This document shows, piece by piece, positions 24,115 to 35,070 of a stretch of DNA of 64,000 nt (positions are counted from its first letter, which is position 1; every line of letters begins with the position of its first letter). Source of the stretch: Plenodomus lindquistii (lineage: Eukaryota > Ascomycota > Dothideomycetes > Pleosporales > Leptosphaeriaceae); assembly GCA_025504975.1 (NCBI GenBank), contig JANUWI010000015.1:1083507-1147506 (forward strand). Reading direction: 5' to 3'. A program made the translations under genes and the position numbers. The notes beneath the pieces are model-generated. The model ran no database searches. It was not told where the DNA came from and was given only the letters and a program-made list of their open reading frames with translations.

Positions 24115-25452
24115 CTATACCGCCCCACTCCCCACCCCTTCCATCTTCGCCCCCGCTTGCCCAACCTGCACCTCCCCCTCCCCCTCCTTCCCCTTCCCAA
24201 TAACCATACCATCTCCTCCCGACTCCGCCAACGCCTTGAAAGCCCTCAAAAAGTCATCCTTCAAATCCTCCCAATTCTCCACCCCAACACTAACCCTCAA
24301 CAACCTTGTATCCACATCCGCATCGCTCATCCGCCTCCACTCAATCAGGCTCTCCACGCCCCCCAGGCTCGTGGCATGGTGGAAAAAGCGCAGTTTCGAG
24401 GGGAGAGATTTCGCCTGAGTCTCCGTGTGCGTGTAGATGCTAAACACGGGGCCGAAACCATTTGGCATCTGCGGCTTCAACCAGTGCATATCCGCGGTTT
24501 GCAGACTGGCATGGGTGATTTTGCTGATGACTTTTTTCACCGTTTCGGAATCAGCTGTCTGCCCGTTCAGCGCGTCGTTGATCCAAGACACGAGATTCGT
24601 CGCATTACTACTTTGCCGCTGCACCCTCAATTCCAACGTCCGCAGCGATCGCACACCCAACCAGCCTTCCAAGCTTCCCAACACACTGCCTAGGAATATC
24701 CGATCGGCGCGGAGTTTTTGCGCGAGCGTGAGACCCGAGGCCCCTGGTGCGACGGCCAGGATCCCACACAGCATGTCGCTATGTCCACCAATGTATTTGG
24801 TTCCACTGTGCATGACGATATCTGCGCCCCACCGAAACGGATCCATCAACCCTGGTGGACCAAACGTAGCGTCAACGCTGAGATATGCACCCCTTGCGTG
24901 TGCGCGCTCCGCGTATTTGGCAATGGGGAAGGCTTCCCCTGTAGGATTCAAGGGAGTTTCGACATGTACGAGGTCCCCCTTTCCCAGGCCGGCGGCGTCC
25001 CAGGTAGAATCGTCGGCGTGGAGGTCCACGGTGCGGACATTGTGCATGCGTTTGTGCAGTTCGATGACGCCGTGGCAGCCGTGGTACCCTCCACTAATCG
25101 CGATCACTTTGGGTACCAAACCCACCAACAATCCGTGGAATGCGCTCAGCCCGCTGGAATAGCTGATGACGTGGTTTGCCAGGACGGGTAGATCCTCCTC
25201 TTTGGCTGAGGCGAAGATTAAAGGTGCGAGAATGGTTTCCAAGCGGTTGATGTTTGCAGAGGCGAGGCGCGAGTAGATTAGGGGGGTGGAGAGGTCGACG
25301 GCTTCTGCCGAGTCTTCGGGGACGGGGTTCAGGGTGGACGGGTCAGAGGGGTAGCGGAAGGTGGTTGAGGTGTGGATTGGAGGGGCGACGTCGGTGGAAA
25401 TGTTGGTGTGGTTGTCGGCGTGGATGCCGTAGGTTGCGGGGTGGAGAGGCAT
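24115..25452 (-). CDS. PLP-dependent Cys/Met metabolism enzyme (trans-sulfuration type), 445 aa
   Basis: Fold-type I pyridoxal-phosphate enzyme of the cystathionine synthase/lyase family. It is likely to act on cystathionine, homocysteine or a related sulfur amino acid in the cytosol. Single exon. The frame is open 180 nt further upstream without ATG; the ATG at 25452 has a good context (ACCACCATGCC) and begins the family-like segment PLHPATYGIHADN. Visible hallmarks: THTSTTFRYP-like start of the catalytic domain, SSGLSAFHGLL, HVETPLNPTGE, and the Schiff-base lysine K219 in MHSGTKYIGGHSD. C-terminal part: SLGGVESLIEWRR and LLRVSVGVENWEDL, both standard. The final ~30 residues are Gly/Glu-rich and non-conserved. 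Whether it is a synthase, beta-lyase or gamma-lyase cannot be settled by eye. Confidence 0.9.
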   Translation of the reverse strand: MPLHPATYGIHADNHTNISTDVAPPIHTSTTFRYPSDPSTLNPVPEDSAEAVDLSTPLIYSRLASANINRLETILAPLIFASAKEEDLPVLANHVISYSSGLSAFHGLLVGLVPKVIAISGGYHGCHGVIELHKRMHNVRTVDLHADDSTWDAAGLGKGDLVHVETPLNPTGEAFPIAKYAERAHARGAYLSVDATFGPPGLMDPFRWGADIVMHSGTKYIGGHSDMLCGILAVAPGASGLTLAQKLRADRIFLGSVLGSLEGWLGVRSLRTLELRVQRQSSNATNLVSWINDALNGQTADSETVKKVISKITHASLQTADMHWLKPQMPNGFGPVFSIYTHTETQAKSLPSKLRFFHHATSLGGVESLIEWRRMSDADVDTRLLRVSVGVENWEDLKDDFLRAFKALAESGGDGMVIGKGKEGEGEVQVGQAGAKMEGVGSGAV

Positions 25453-26217
25453 GGTGGTTTGTATAGTATAGCTTCTGCTTGAACCGCGTCTTGGAGTGAG
25501 GTAGGTACGATATGGGAAAGTGAGACTCCTTCGCAGATATGATGGTATATATGGTTCAGAATTGCGGAAACTATGAGTCAGGCCGAGAATCGGGGGGGAT
25601 AACGGTCGCCGAATCTGGAAGAAACGAGCCAAAGTTGACTTGTCTACTGGTCAATGTGCAATGTCAAGTTGTTGTCAATGTCACGCCCTTTGCGGCGCCA
25701 GGGTCGCAAGATCTAACCCTACACGCCATTGTGGAGCTAGTGCTCGACATGACATGGGAGTGGAGAAAGCCGTGTTGTGGGGGTTAGCACTAGCGACGTA
25801 GAGTAGGGGAACTGCTGCTCTTGAGCGCGGTGGGAGTCATCTATGCAAACGTTCAATTCGAAGAAATCAGGTGATTTTGGAGGTTCACCAAAGACTTGCT
25901 CGTAACTCATCTTATTTGACATGTGAGAGGTGGTGATTTTGGCTCGTGGGGTATGACGTCTAACGCTAGTGCGGGGTAGGATGTGCCCCTCCACGGATGC
26001 GACAAAAAAGTTGCGCTTGGCTAGATGACGGCGCAGTGAGGCAGTGCATGCGTTAGAGAGCTGAAAAGGCGAGTTCCTGTGAGTGGAGAAGGCTGAATTG
26101 ATTGTCATTCAGGTCTGCCGTGGCATATCTTGAGTCTCGTAATCATATCCTAGCTACATGGCACAGTAATTGCATCGCACCATCCTGCGCATAGACAGAT
26201 CTAGCATGGTGACGAGC
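25453..26217. other. Intergenic region, no gene seen
   Basis: Promoter side of the PLP enzyme gene, with a TATATA at about 25,545, and 3' flank of the cyclophilin gene. A 123-codon minus-strand frame at 25,737-26,108 has no family or splice support. Confidence 0.5.
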
Positions 26218-27127
26218 CTACTCCTTGGAGGCACCAGCACCAGTGATGGTGGGTGGGCCCTCCTTGTACTTGACTTGGCCGCTCTGGCTACCGACAGCCT
26301 CAATGCCACGAACGACCTTGTAGGACTCGACATCGCCATCGGGAACACCGCCAAAGACGACGTGCTTGCCGTCGAGCCATGAGGTGACGACGGTAGTAAC
26401 GAAGAATTGGGAACCGTTGCTACGCCGTGTCAGCTGTTGATTCTCATCTGGAGACATGCATTGTCTGTCGTAGCGACGTACGTGTTGGGGCCGGCGTTGG
26501 CCATGGACAGGAGGAAAGGCTTGTTGTGCTTCAACTTGAAGTTTTCATCGGCAAACTTCTCGCCGTAGATGGACTTGCCGCCGGTGCCCTATGCCATGTT
26601 AGTACTGCAGTCTGTGTATGCCGTGTATGCGTGGTGGTCCTACGTTGCCACGGGTGAAGTCACCACCCTGCAGCATGAACTGGGGAATGACGCGGTGGAA
26701 CTTGGACCCGCTGTAGCCAAAGCCCTTCTCGCCGGTGCAGAGGGCGCGGAAGTTCTCAGCCGTCTTGGGGACTATGTCGTCGTAGAGCTCGAAGTTGATG
26801 CGGCCGGACTGGGCTGAATGGGGACATTGTTAGCGAGTGGAATTCTTGTTTTGCGTTGAAGTCTGAGTGCCACGAGGACGATAGCTTCCATCCAAGACAG
26901 TGGCAAAGCGACTTACCCTTGACGTCGCCGGTGCCCGTGACATTGCCGTTGCTGTCGACCTGGACCTCGGGGCCGGTCCACGAGCAGTCAAAGTATGCCT
27001 TGATGGCCATGTTGTATGCCGAGGGAGTGAAGAAGCGCTTGTTGGCCGGGACTGGGGCGCGAAGAGAAGCTCTTGCTGCGCGCAAAGCCGAGAAAGCTGC
27101 GGAGGGAGAGCGCATGTGCCCCACCAT
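26218..27127 (-). CDS. Cyclophilin-type peptidyl-prolyl isomerase, probably dual-targeted, 229 aa
   Basis: Catalyses cis-trans isomerisation of X-Pro bonds; target of cyclosporin A. Four exons on the minus strand: 27127-26917, 26813-26644, 26588-26482 and 26419-26218. Introns are 103, 55, 62 nt, and the total frame is 690 nt. The catalytic Arg111 lies in FHRVIPQFMLQGGDF, and the cyclosporin-contact Trp177 in SWLDGKHVVFG; LSMANAGPNTNGSQFFV is also intact. Residues 1-39 are basic and Ala/Ser-rich, like a mitochondrial presequence, and a second Met at 40 begins the standard cytosolic cyclophilin (MAIKAYFDCSW). One gene giving both forms by alternative starts is known from Neurospora, so dual localisation is likely but inferred. 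Divergent from the epsin gene. Confidence 0.95.
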
Positions 27128-27270
27128 TGTTGGAAGCGCGGGGTGGTTGCGGCTAACTGTCTCAGGTAGTCAGTAGTCAGCTCAGCCCATGCCATGCCAT
27201 GCCATGTCCTCTAGCTTGGCGGTGAATCGCGGGTGGGCTGCGAGGGTGTCACTCAATGGATGCCGCACAG

Positions 27271-27305
27271 CAACTGACCACTGACCACTGACCACTGACC
27301 ACTGA
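27271..27305. repeat. 8-bp tandem repeat (CTGACCAC)n
   Basis: About four head-to-tail copies of CTGACCAC upstream of the cyclophilin gene. Confidence 0.85.
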
Positions 27306-27976
27306 AGCTCAATTGATGCAGTGGCGGTGGGGATGGGCAGGGAGAAAAAGTACCTACAAGCACAAGTACAGAGTCCAGCAGGGAGCTATAATACGATTGA
27401 CAGAGGGAGGAAATGCAGAGATGTCGTGTGTCAGGATGGAAGCACACGGACGACCGTGAGAAAAGTTTGGGCGCATCATCGAAGCTGGGCTGGCCGTGGA
27501 TCGAGTTCTAGCGCGTTGCCCCATACGGCCTGTTCATTGCCGGGTGGCTCTTGGATTGGAGCTGGCATCAGAGAATATTAGGACCGAATGACACTGCACT
27601 GGGCAATGCTTCAGACTCGGCCATGCCTTGTCTTCACTAGACTATTCCAAGCAAGTCGGTCGTTTTTTCGTCAGCAGCATTCATGCGAAACACAGTGGTC
27701 GGCACTGAGTTGGTGCTCCAAGTGAGGGGGGGCCCGAGCTCTGATGCCCAGGATCACGTGTCGGGCCCGCGGCTGAAGTCCGCGGCTTGAAAGTTGACAC
27801 CACGCAACTTGACAAAGCCACAAATCGGCGACTTGGTCTGGTCTCTTGCAGGCAGATGCTCTGAACACACCCACACTGCGCTTCTTCTAGACACCATCAT
27901 AGCCATTGCTTGCAGGGTTTCACGGTCCAGTTGAAGCGTCCCTGTCGATCGATTGCCGAGTGCGCCGCTTGCAACA

Positions 27977-28014
27977 TCTGCCATCTGCCATCTGCCATCT
28001 GCCATTTGCCATCT
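27977..28014. repeat. 7-bp tandem repeat (ATCTGCC)n
   Basis: Five to six copies of ATCTGCC, the last ones with a substitution (ATTTGCC), ending about 70 bp upstream of the epsin start, so probably in its 5' UTR. Confidence 0.85.
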
Positions 28015-28083
28015 AGACACCTCGCCTGTAGCCACGACATAGCCCATACTCTTCTACTCTCTCTCCACCGTGACTCGCCCGCC

Positions 28084-29842
28084 ATGGATCTCAGCAGCCT
28101 CAAAGACCAAGTGAGCAACCTCACCCTCTACGACCTCAAGGCGGGATTTCGCAAGGCCCAGAATGGTATGTTGGCGACACGGAGCATGGCTGTCGCCCGG
28201 GGCTAATGCGCTCGACAGCCGTCATGAACTACACAGAGATGGAGGCCAAAGTGCGCGAGGCCACCAACAACGAGCCATGGGGTGAGTAGAGAATCCAGTA
28301 CGCGACTGGCTAGAGTTGACAACAGGACAGGTGCATCCTCGACCATGTTGCAGGAGATTGCCAATGCCACCTTCAACTAGTACGCCCCTCGACCGGCCAT
28401 GCCACGGCGACTTGCTGACCGCGACAGCCAACTACTCAACGAGATCATGCCCATGATTTACAAGCGCTTCACAGAAAAGGCGTCCGAGGAATGGCGACAG
28501 ATCTACAAGGCAACACAGCCCCCCATCGCCCACCATGTCCCACTGCCCTCGCTGACTGCCCCAGGCCCTCCAATTACTCGAGTTCCTCATCAAGAACGGC
28601 TCCGAGCGAGTCATCGACGATGCGCGCTCCCACGTCTCCCTCCTCAAGATGCTCCGGCAGTTCCACTTCATCGACCAGAACGGCAAAGATCAGGGCATCA
28701 ACGTGCGAAACCGCGCCAAGGAACTCGCCGAGCTGCTCGGCGACGTCGACCGCATCCGCACCGAGCGCAAGAAGGCGCGCGCCAACCGCAACAAGTTTGG
28801 AGGCGTCGAGGGTGGAGCGGGCGTGGGTGGCTTCTCCGGCACCGGCGGCTTCTCAGGAGGCAGCGGCGGCGGCAGCAGCAGCAGATATGGGGGGTTCGGC
28901 AGCGAACAGGCAGACTTTGGCGGCTACAGGGGAGAGGTCTACGGCGATGGCGGGGGCTTTGGCGGCAACCAGTCGGGCTTTGCAGACACACAACAGCGCC
29001 GCGATCGCTTCGACGAGTACGACGAGTACGACGAGGGCGAGTCTCACCCAGCGCCACGGCGAAAGGAGGCTGCCGCACCCCCACCCAGGCGAGAAGCGAA
29101 GAAGGAGGAGCCAAAACCAAAGGCAAAGGCCCCCGAGCCCATTGTCGACCTGCTGGCCTGGGACGACGAGCCTGCACCCGTATCCAATTCGGCAGGGAAG
29201 CAGCCTGTGGCAGCTGCAGGAAACGACTTTGGAGACGACGATGACTTTGACGACTTCCAGTCCGCCGCGCCTGCTGCACCCGCCCCGCAAGCTTCCAAGC
29301 CAGCCGCTTTTAACATGGCGCCCCCGGCATCCACGTCTACAATCACGTCTTCTACGCAATTCGCTGCACCGCAAGCCCAGTCATCTGCGCAGAACAACAG
29401 CCTGAACAACCTCTTCGCCACCGTATCCCCACCACCAGCTGCGAACAAGATGGCCTCTCCACCACCCATGGCTGCCTCGTTCAACCAACCACCCCAGCCA
29501 TCTGGATACCAGGCCTCGGGACCAAACTACTTTACTTCTCTGCCTCAGATGGCTCCCCAGTCAGGCGCGTCCACACCCTCGATTACGTCACCCGGTGCAA
29601 AGATTGGCGGAGGAGCAGCTCCCAAGAAGAGCGGCGGCGATGCATTTGCTTCACTGCTAGCCGGTGCGGCGCCTAAGAAATCCAACACACCAACGCAGAG
29701 GGTGACGATGGGCGACCTTGCCAAACAAAAGACGAGCCAGGGACTCTGGGGTGCACCGGCATCTGGTTCAAGCACACCAGTTGCTCAAGCACCTCAGTCG
29801 GGCGCGAAGCCTGGCAGTGCTCTTGGTGATTTGTTGGGTTAG
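28084..29842 (+). CDS. Epsin-like ENTH-domain protein, 517 aa
   Basis: Clathrin adaptor that binds phosphoinositides through its N-terminal ENTH domain; the best functional match is the Ent3-type Golgi/endosome class. Five exons: 28084-28165, 28219-28281, 28331-28379, 28428-28509 and 28565-29842. The last intron (28510-28564) is GC-AG (AAG/GCAACA) and is needed to join ...RQIYK to ALQLLEFLIKNG. The ENTH domain covers about residues 10-150 (NYTEMEAKVREATNNEPWGAS; LNEIMPMIYKRFTEKASEEW; SHVSLLKMLRQFHFID). Then come a Gly-rich stretch (160-220), charged linkers, a LLAWDD segment resembling a clathrin-box and an acidic DDDDFDDFQSA motif of the kind that binds gamma-ear domains. The Pro/Ala/Gln-rich tail is disordered. 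No ubiquitin-interacting motif was found by eye. Confidence 0.93.
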
Positions 29843-30174
29843 CGATGTTTTTGTACTCCATGATGTTGTCTAGACGCATTTGGGTGGAATCAAAGGGTGT
29901 GAGGAGGGGACTACTTTCAGTTGGTTCATTAATGATGAATTTACCTGGCCATGATCATCTAGATTTGAATGTTGGCCTTGATGTTTCTCCGCAAATGCGC
30001 CCCTGTCATTGGCTGACGCACACATCCCTGAGCAAGACGCCTAATTTCCGCATCCAGACCGCTGTTCATCCCATGCTCCACGCGCCTACCATGTGAAAAT
30101 GCACATCTCTCCTTTGTCTTGCACTACTGCACATACTTTTGCATACGAGTTGACGACTTCATGAATATGCATCG
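29843..30174. other. Intergenic region, no gene seen
   Basis: Short spacer holding the 3' UTR of the epsin gene and the promoter of the metallophosphoesterase gene. Confidence 0.5.
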
Positions 30175-32160
30175 ATGCCGTTCTCGCGCTTCTTTCTCCG
30201 CATCGCCCTACTTCTCCTTCCCTTAGCCGTCATTGGCACAACATGGCTGTACCTGTACCCTATCTTCCACGCCTGTGGTTTCCCGGCGCCGCCAGCCACA
30301 CACGCGACACCGCTCGCACCCTTCCGATTGCTCTCTCTGGGTGATCCGCAGCTCGAAGGCGATTCCTCACTTCCCGACCCCGAGGCTCTGGTCTTCCCGT
30401 CACTTGAATTATTCACACAACGATGGGATGAAGCGTATACATGGGAGCAGCGTAGCGATGTCATTACTGCAGGGCTCAAAGGGAGCATGCATGATGCGAA
30501 AACATGGCTAAAAGGCAAGAGAAAGGCTGTCGATCTTTGGGGTAACGATTTATATCTTGCGCATATTGTGAGGACGCTGCGGTGGGCGACGGAACCGACG
30601 CATATTGCCGTGCTGGGCGATCTGCTGGGCAGCCAGTGGGTTACAAACGGGGAGTTTAGGAAGAGGGCGGGACGGTATTGGGGAGTTGTTATGAGGGGTT
30701 TGGAGAATGTGCCTGAGAGGGTCTTTGGTGTGCAGCCGGTCGCTGAGCAAGAGAACAAGGATGGTGCACAAGGGGAAGCCGTGAAAACTGCAGAGAAGGG
30801 CTCAGACGGACAGGAAGAAGGCACCACATACGGCGAGGACAGCAAGAAAGAAAGGAAACCTGCTTGGGGCGGCACAACAGAGATCCTGGGCGCAGACGAA
30901 GGCTGGTCTAAACGCGTCATCAACATTGCAGGAAACCACGACGTGGGGTATGCCGGCGATCTCGACGAGTCGCGCATCGAGCGCTTCGAACGAGCTTTTG
31001 GGAGCGTGAATTGGGATATTTGGTTCGAGCTCCCCGAGCATCTGCACGCCAATACTACACCTTCATCCGACGACCAACCACCGCCAGCGCTCCGCCTCGT
31101 CATCCTCAATACGATGAATCTCGACACACCCGCCTGGTCTAGCGCTCTCCAAACCGAGACCTACGCCTTTACAAACCACATCATCATGAACTCGCGCCCT
31201 GTAACCGATAGAACCCACGCAACTGTTCTTCTCACACACATCCCTCTTGAAAAAGAACAAGGCATCTGCGTCGACAGCCCCTACTTTGATTTCTTCGAAG
31301 ACGGACAAGGCGTGAGAGAGCAGAACATGCTGTCTGACCACGCCAGCAGGATAGTCCTCGAGGGCATGTTCGGCATGAGCGGGAACAAAGACGCAGAAGG
31401 CAGCGGCCTGGGCAGGAGAGGCATAGTACTCAACGGCCACGACCACGCCGGGTGCGACGTCGTGCATTACATTCGCCAGCCCGGCGTTGAATCGACCTGC
31501 TCGCCAGACACGCTCGAAAAGGCTGATGCGTATTGGCCTCTCCCCACTACCACTGCAGAGGAAAACATACCAACCCCTTCCCTCGACGCAGATCTCGTGT
31601 CTTCATTCAACGATACTGATACCTCGCAATCCCTTCCTCTTCCCCCAGCAGACGAGGATCAAGACTTCTCCCGCTGGCTTACCCGCAGCTTCCCCCCTCT
31701 CACCTACGACATCTCCCCCACCAACCACTGTCTACACATCCTCTCCACCCCGCACATTCGCGAAATCACCCTCCGCAGCATGATGGGCGAATTTTCAGGG
31801 TACGCTGGGTTTCTGTCAGCGTGGTTTGATCATGGAAAGGGGGAAAGGGGGGAGTGGGTGTTTGAATTCAAGACGTGTGGGGTGGGGGTGCAGCATTGGT
31901 GGTGGGGGGTTCATGTGGTAGATTTGGTGCTGGCGTTGTGCTTGGGTGGTTGGGCGGTTGGGAGGGTTGTTGAGGGGAGGGGAAGGAGGGAGAGGGAGAC
32001 GTATGTGGAGAAGGGGAGGATGGAAGAGAAGGGGAGGGCGGTAAGGCCTGTGGTGTTGGAGCCGACGATATTGGAACCGGTGATACTGGAGCCGGTAATA
32101 CTCGAGCCTGAAATTCTGGAGCCGACGATACTAGAGCCGGTTATATTAGAGCGTGAGTAA
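30175..32160 (+). CDS. Ted1/Cdc1-family metallophosphoesterase with C-terminal VILEP repeats, 661 aa
   Basis: ER/Golgi membrane phosphoesterase of the family that trims ethanolamine phosphate from GPI-anchor glycans (Ted1, Cdc1, mammalian PGAP5). Single exon. A hydrophobic N-terminal anchor spans about residues 8-30. Metal-binding motifs in order: GDPQLEG (D57), GDLLGSQW, GNHDVGYAG, LLTHIPLEKEQG and GHDHAGCDVVHY. A charged insert of about 60 residues sits between the second and third motifs. A second hydrophobic segment (WWWGVHVVDLVLALCLGG) comes near residue 580. After an Arg/Glu-rich stretch, the protein ends in seven imperfect copies of a pentapeptide close to VILEP, an addition I do not know from the family. 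Catalytic residues are complete, so the enzyme should be active. Confidence 0.92.
   Translation: MPFSRFFLRIALLLLPLAVIGTTWLYLYPIFHACGFPAPPATHATPLAPFRLLSLGDPQLEGDSSLPDPEALVFPSLELFTQRWDEAYTWEQRSDVITAGLKGSMHDAKTWLKGKRKAVDLWGNDLYLAHIVRTLRWATEPTHIAVLGDLLGSQWVTNGEFRKRAGRYWGVVMRGLENVPERVFGVQPVAEQENKDGAQGEAVKTAEKGSDGQEEGTTYGEDSKKERKPAWGGTTEILGADEGWSKRVINIAGNHDVGYAGDLDESRIERFERAFGSVNWDIWFELPEHLHANTTPSSDDQPPPALRLVILNTMNLDTPAWSSALQTETYAFTNHIIMNSRPVTDRTHATVLLTHIPLEKEQGICVDSPYFDFFEDGQGVREQNMLSDHASRIVLEGMFGMSGNKDAEGSGLGRRGIVLNGHDHAGCDVVHYIRQPGVESTCSPDTLEKADAYWPLPTTTAEENIPTPSLDADLVSSFNDTDTSQSLPLPPADEDQDFSRWLTRSFPPLTYDISPTNHCLHILSTPHIREITLRSMMGEFSGYAGFLSAWFDHGKGERGEWVFEFKTCGVGVQHWWWGVHVVDLVLALCLGGWAVGRVVEGRGRRERETYVEKGRMEEKGRAVRPVVLEPTILEPVILEPVILEPEILEPTILEPVILERE
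32056..32157 (+). repeat. 15-bp coding minisatellite encoding VILEP
   Basis: Seven imperfect 15-bp units (typical unit: ATACTGGAGCCGGTA) in frame at the very 3' end of the phosphoesterase gene. Confidence 0.85.
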
Positions 32161-33029
32161 CGACGCCGGAAGACCAAGGTGACGCACGAGAAAGATTTCA
32201 ATAGCGTACAACCTGTCCTTGCCCTTGAGAGTGTATAGAAGAGGACGTGAAAAACATATACAACACCGCGTTAAGGCGCTGGATCTCACTTTCTGACAGT
32301 CTATATACATGGAACTTTGGTATATCTAACCTCCACAGCTTGAATCATCTCAATGCTATCAACATCAGCGAACATATCTTTCTCATTGATCATACACAGC
32401 TGTATCACCACATAGAGTAAGAACAAGCATCCCACGCGCAATGTCGATGCGCACGTGTGGTAAATGTCCCCAGATCCGGAATACGAATCTCTCTACGTTG
32501 AGTACGCGAAGCCTACTTCGTACCTCATTCCCTTGCCCCGCGTTCCTGGGGAATTTTTGCGGGGCAGGGGAAGAGGTGGGAAGGGGAGCTAGTAGAATGC
32601 ACCATCGTCGCCTCCTTTCCCGTCGAGGAAACTAAATCTTGCGGATTTGGTTCCGTTATTTAGTTACTCTAGTACTTTACCGAGTTGCGAGTACTTCTTT
32701 GGCGTGTTGGGTCCGCGCGACTTTGGTTTTAATCGTGCACCATGCTGCTTCTCACTGGTTGATTGGTTGGGAAGGGAGAGCTAGAGTGTAAGCGCTGGAG
32801 TGTGACAGGAGCACGACGGATGTTGGCTGCGGAAGGAAGTGCGGATGTGTTCCGTTCAACATTAACCAACGTACATGATGTGAATGGGCGTATGGGCTCG
32901 TTTAAAGCAGTCCTCCTGGCCCCCGGAACAGAGGGGGCATACGACATTCCTTATTTGTGAGTGAGAAAGCAGTGTGTTGAGACTTTGTACATTTATTGTT
33001 ATCTTGAAGAAGAGAAATATTGATTGCAA
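32161..33029. other. Intergenic region, no gene seen
   Basis: 3' flank of the phosphoesterase gene and promoter of the GMC oxidoreductase. Short frames only. Confidence 0.5.
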
Positions 33030-35070
33030 ATGGCTCTTCAAGAATGTTATGGTCAGACGGAGAGCGATGTGGAGTATGATTATATCGTTTGCGGGTAAGA
33101 TTCTCCTTCACGAGCACAATTTGCCCCTTCACTACAGCGTCTAAAACATCAAACCGCCCTTGGTTTTTCAAACTCCATACTAACACCCACCCAGCGGCGG
33201 AACCTCAGGCTGCGTGATCGCCGGGCGCCTAGCCGAAGACCTGAACGCACGCATCCTGATCCTCGAAGCCGGCCCCGACAACAAAGATCTGGAAAACGTA
33301 CACATGGCCGGTGGCTGGAGCCAAAATTTCGACAAGGAAACGGACTGGAACATCATCACCGAGCCCATGTCGACCGTCGACAACCGGCAAGTCAAAGTGA
33401 GCCGCGGACGATTTCTAGGAGGCAGTAGTGGAGTAAACGGTACACTCTGTATCCGCGGCACAAAGCAAGATTACGATGACTGGGGCATGGAGGAGTGGAC
33501 TGGAGAGAAGATGTGGGGCTACATGAAGAAGGCCGAAACCTTTCACCAAAAAGACTGGCACAAGGCTGATATGAGTGTACATGGGACTGACGGGCCCTTA
33601 CACATGGAACCCCACGATCTAGCAGCTATTTCCGAACGTGTAAAAGAGAGTCTGATTGATGCGGGATTGCCGTATCACCCGGATATGTTCTCCACGGGCG
33701 AGACGCCGCATGGATGTGGTGATGTGCCGAGGACGGTGCATCAGGGGATTCGAACGACGGCTGCGGATTTTGTAACCAAGAATTATAAGAGGGAGAATAT
33801 CACGATCAAGACGGAGGTTACGGTGGATAAGCTATTATTCTCGGATGAAGAGGGGCAGTTGGTGGCGAGCGGTGTGGCGACAATATCCAAGGAGGGTAAG
33901 AGAATTGAGTATACGGCCAGGAAGGAGGTGTTGGTTACAGCGGGTGCGTATTGTAGTCCGACAATTTTAATGAGGTCGGGGATTGGGCCGAGAGAGCAGT
34001 TGGAGAAGCATGGGATTGAGTGCCGTGTTGATCTACCTGGTATTGGACAAAACCTGATGGACCACGTTGTGAGTATCTTCATTAATCCTATCACCATGAG
34101 AAGTCCAGTCAAATCACTAACACAACAACAACAGCTCTGTTTCATCTTCTACGAAGTCTCAGAACCAGGCCTGACAAACGACTACCTCGCCTTCCATGGC
34201 GACGCAATGGCCTCAACCTACAAACTCTACCAAGAAAAAAAATCCGGCATCCTCTCCACCTTCCCCTTTGGCATCTTCGGCTACGCCCGCCTAGACGACC
34301 GCCTCAAAGACAACGAGCTCTGGAAAAACGCGTCCCGCGAACCAGGCCGCGACCCAATGGGTCTCCTCCCCTCCCAACCCAACATCGAGTTCTGGAATAG
34401 CGAACTCTACGGCGGACCCAAACAATACGATCATTTCCCCGTAGACAACAAACACACTTTTGCGTTGTGCACATTGCTTTTTAACCAGCACTCACGCGGC
34501 ACGGTGCAACTCAAGAGCGCAGATCCACAGGACAATCCGGTCGTGGATCATAACTACCTTAATCATCCGCTCGATATGCTGGTTATGACCGAGGCATGTA
34601 ATTTTGCAAATGAGATTGTGACAAAGGGGAAAGGCACGAAGGATGTTATCAAGGGGAGTTGGCCGGCGGATTTGACACATCATACGTTTACGGAGCGTGA
34701 GGAGTGGGAACCGCATGTTAGGCAGCATGCTACGACTTGTAAGTATATCTCGACATCTAGCTCATCCTGGCACCTGGGAGATGTTTGCTGACGAGAATGA
34801 CGTTTAGGTTATCATCCCTCGGGGACATGTAAAATGGGACACCCTGACGATCCAAATGCTGTGCTTGATAGCCGGCTGCGCGTGAGAGGTGTGCGCAATC
34901 TTCGCGTCGCGGATGTTTCGAGTATTCCTCTGGTAAATAATGGACATACGCAGATGGTGGCTTACGGGATTGGTGAGGGGGCTGCAGAGATGATCAAAGA
35001 GGATGCACAAGGGACGTCATTTTTGAAGTTGACGCCGTTGCAGGGGAGGGTTGCTGTGAACCTATTGTAG
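33030..35070 (+). CDS. GMC-family FAD oxidoreductase, 601 aa
   Basis: Flavoenzyme of the glucose-methanol-choline family that oxidises an alcohol group; the substrate is unknown. Four exons: 33030-33094, 33195-34068, 34135-34738 and 34808-35070. Introns are 100, 66 and 69 nt, and the frame is 1,806 nt. The FAD-binding motif GGGTSG (22-27) is split by intron 1, followed by LILEAGPDN. GMC signature 1 region: GRFLGGSSGVNGTLCIRG. The catalytic His is in ATTCYHPSGTCKMG, and the C-terminal segment is DVSSIPLVNNGHTQMVAYGIGE. There is no signal peptide, so it is probably intracellular, closer to choline dehydrogenase/alcohol oxidase-like members than to secreted glucose oxidases. The 66-nt intron is a multiple of three without stops, so its retention would add 22 residues. 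Confidence 0.92.

Larger units (their letters stand above)
27128..28083. other. Divergent promoter region between cyclophilin and epsin
   Basis: About 0.96 kb shared upstream region. It contains three short tandem arrays: a 5-bp CATGC repeat at about 27,188-27,206, an 8-bp repeat and a 7-bp repeat (listed separately). No gene seen. Confidence 0.6.

Noticed and set aside
24437..25162. 241-codon plus-strand frame
   Set aside because: Antisense to the well-supported PLP enzyme.
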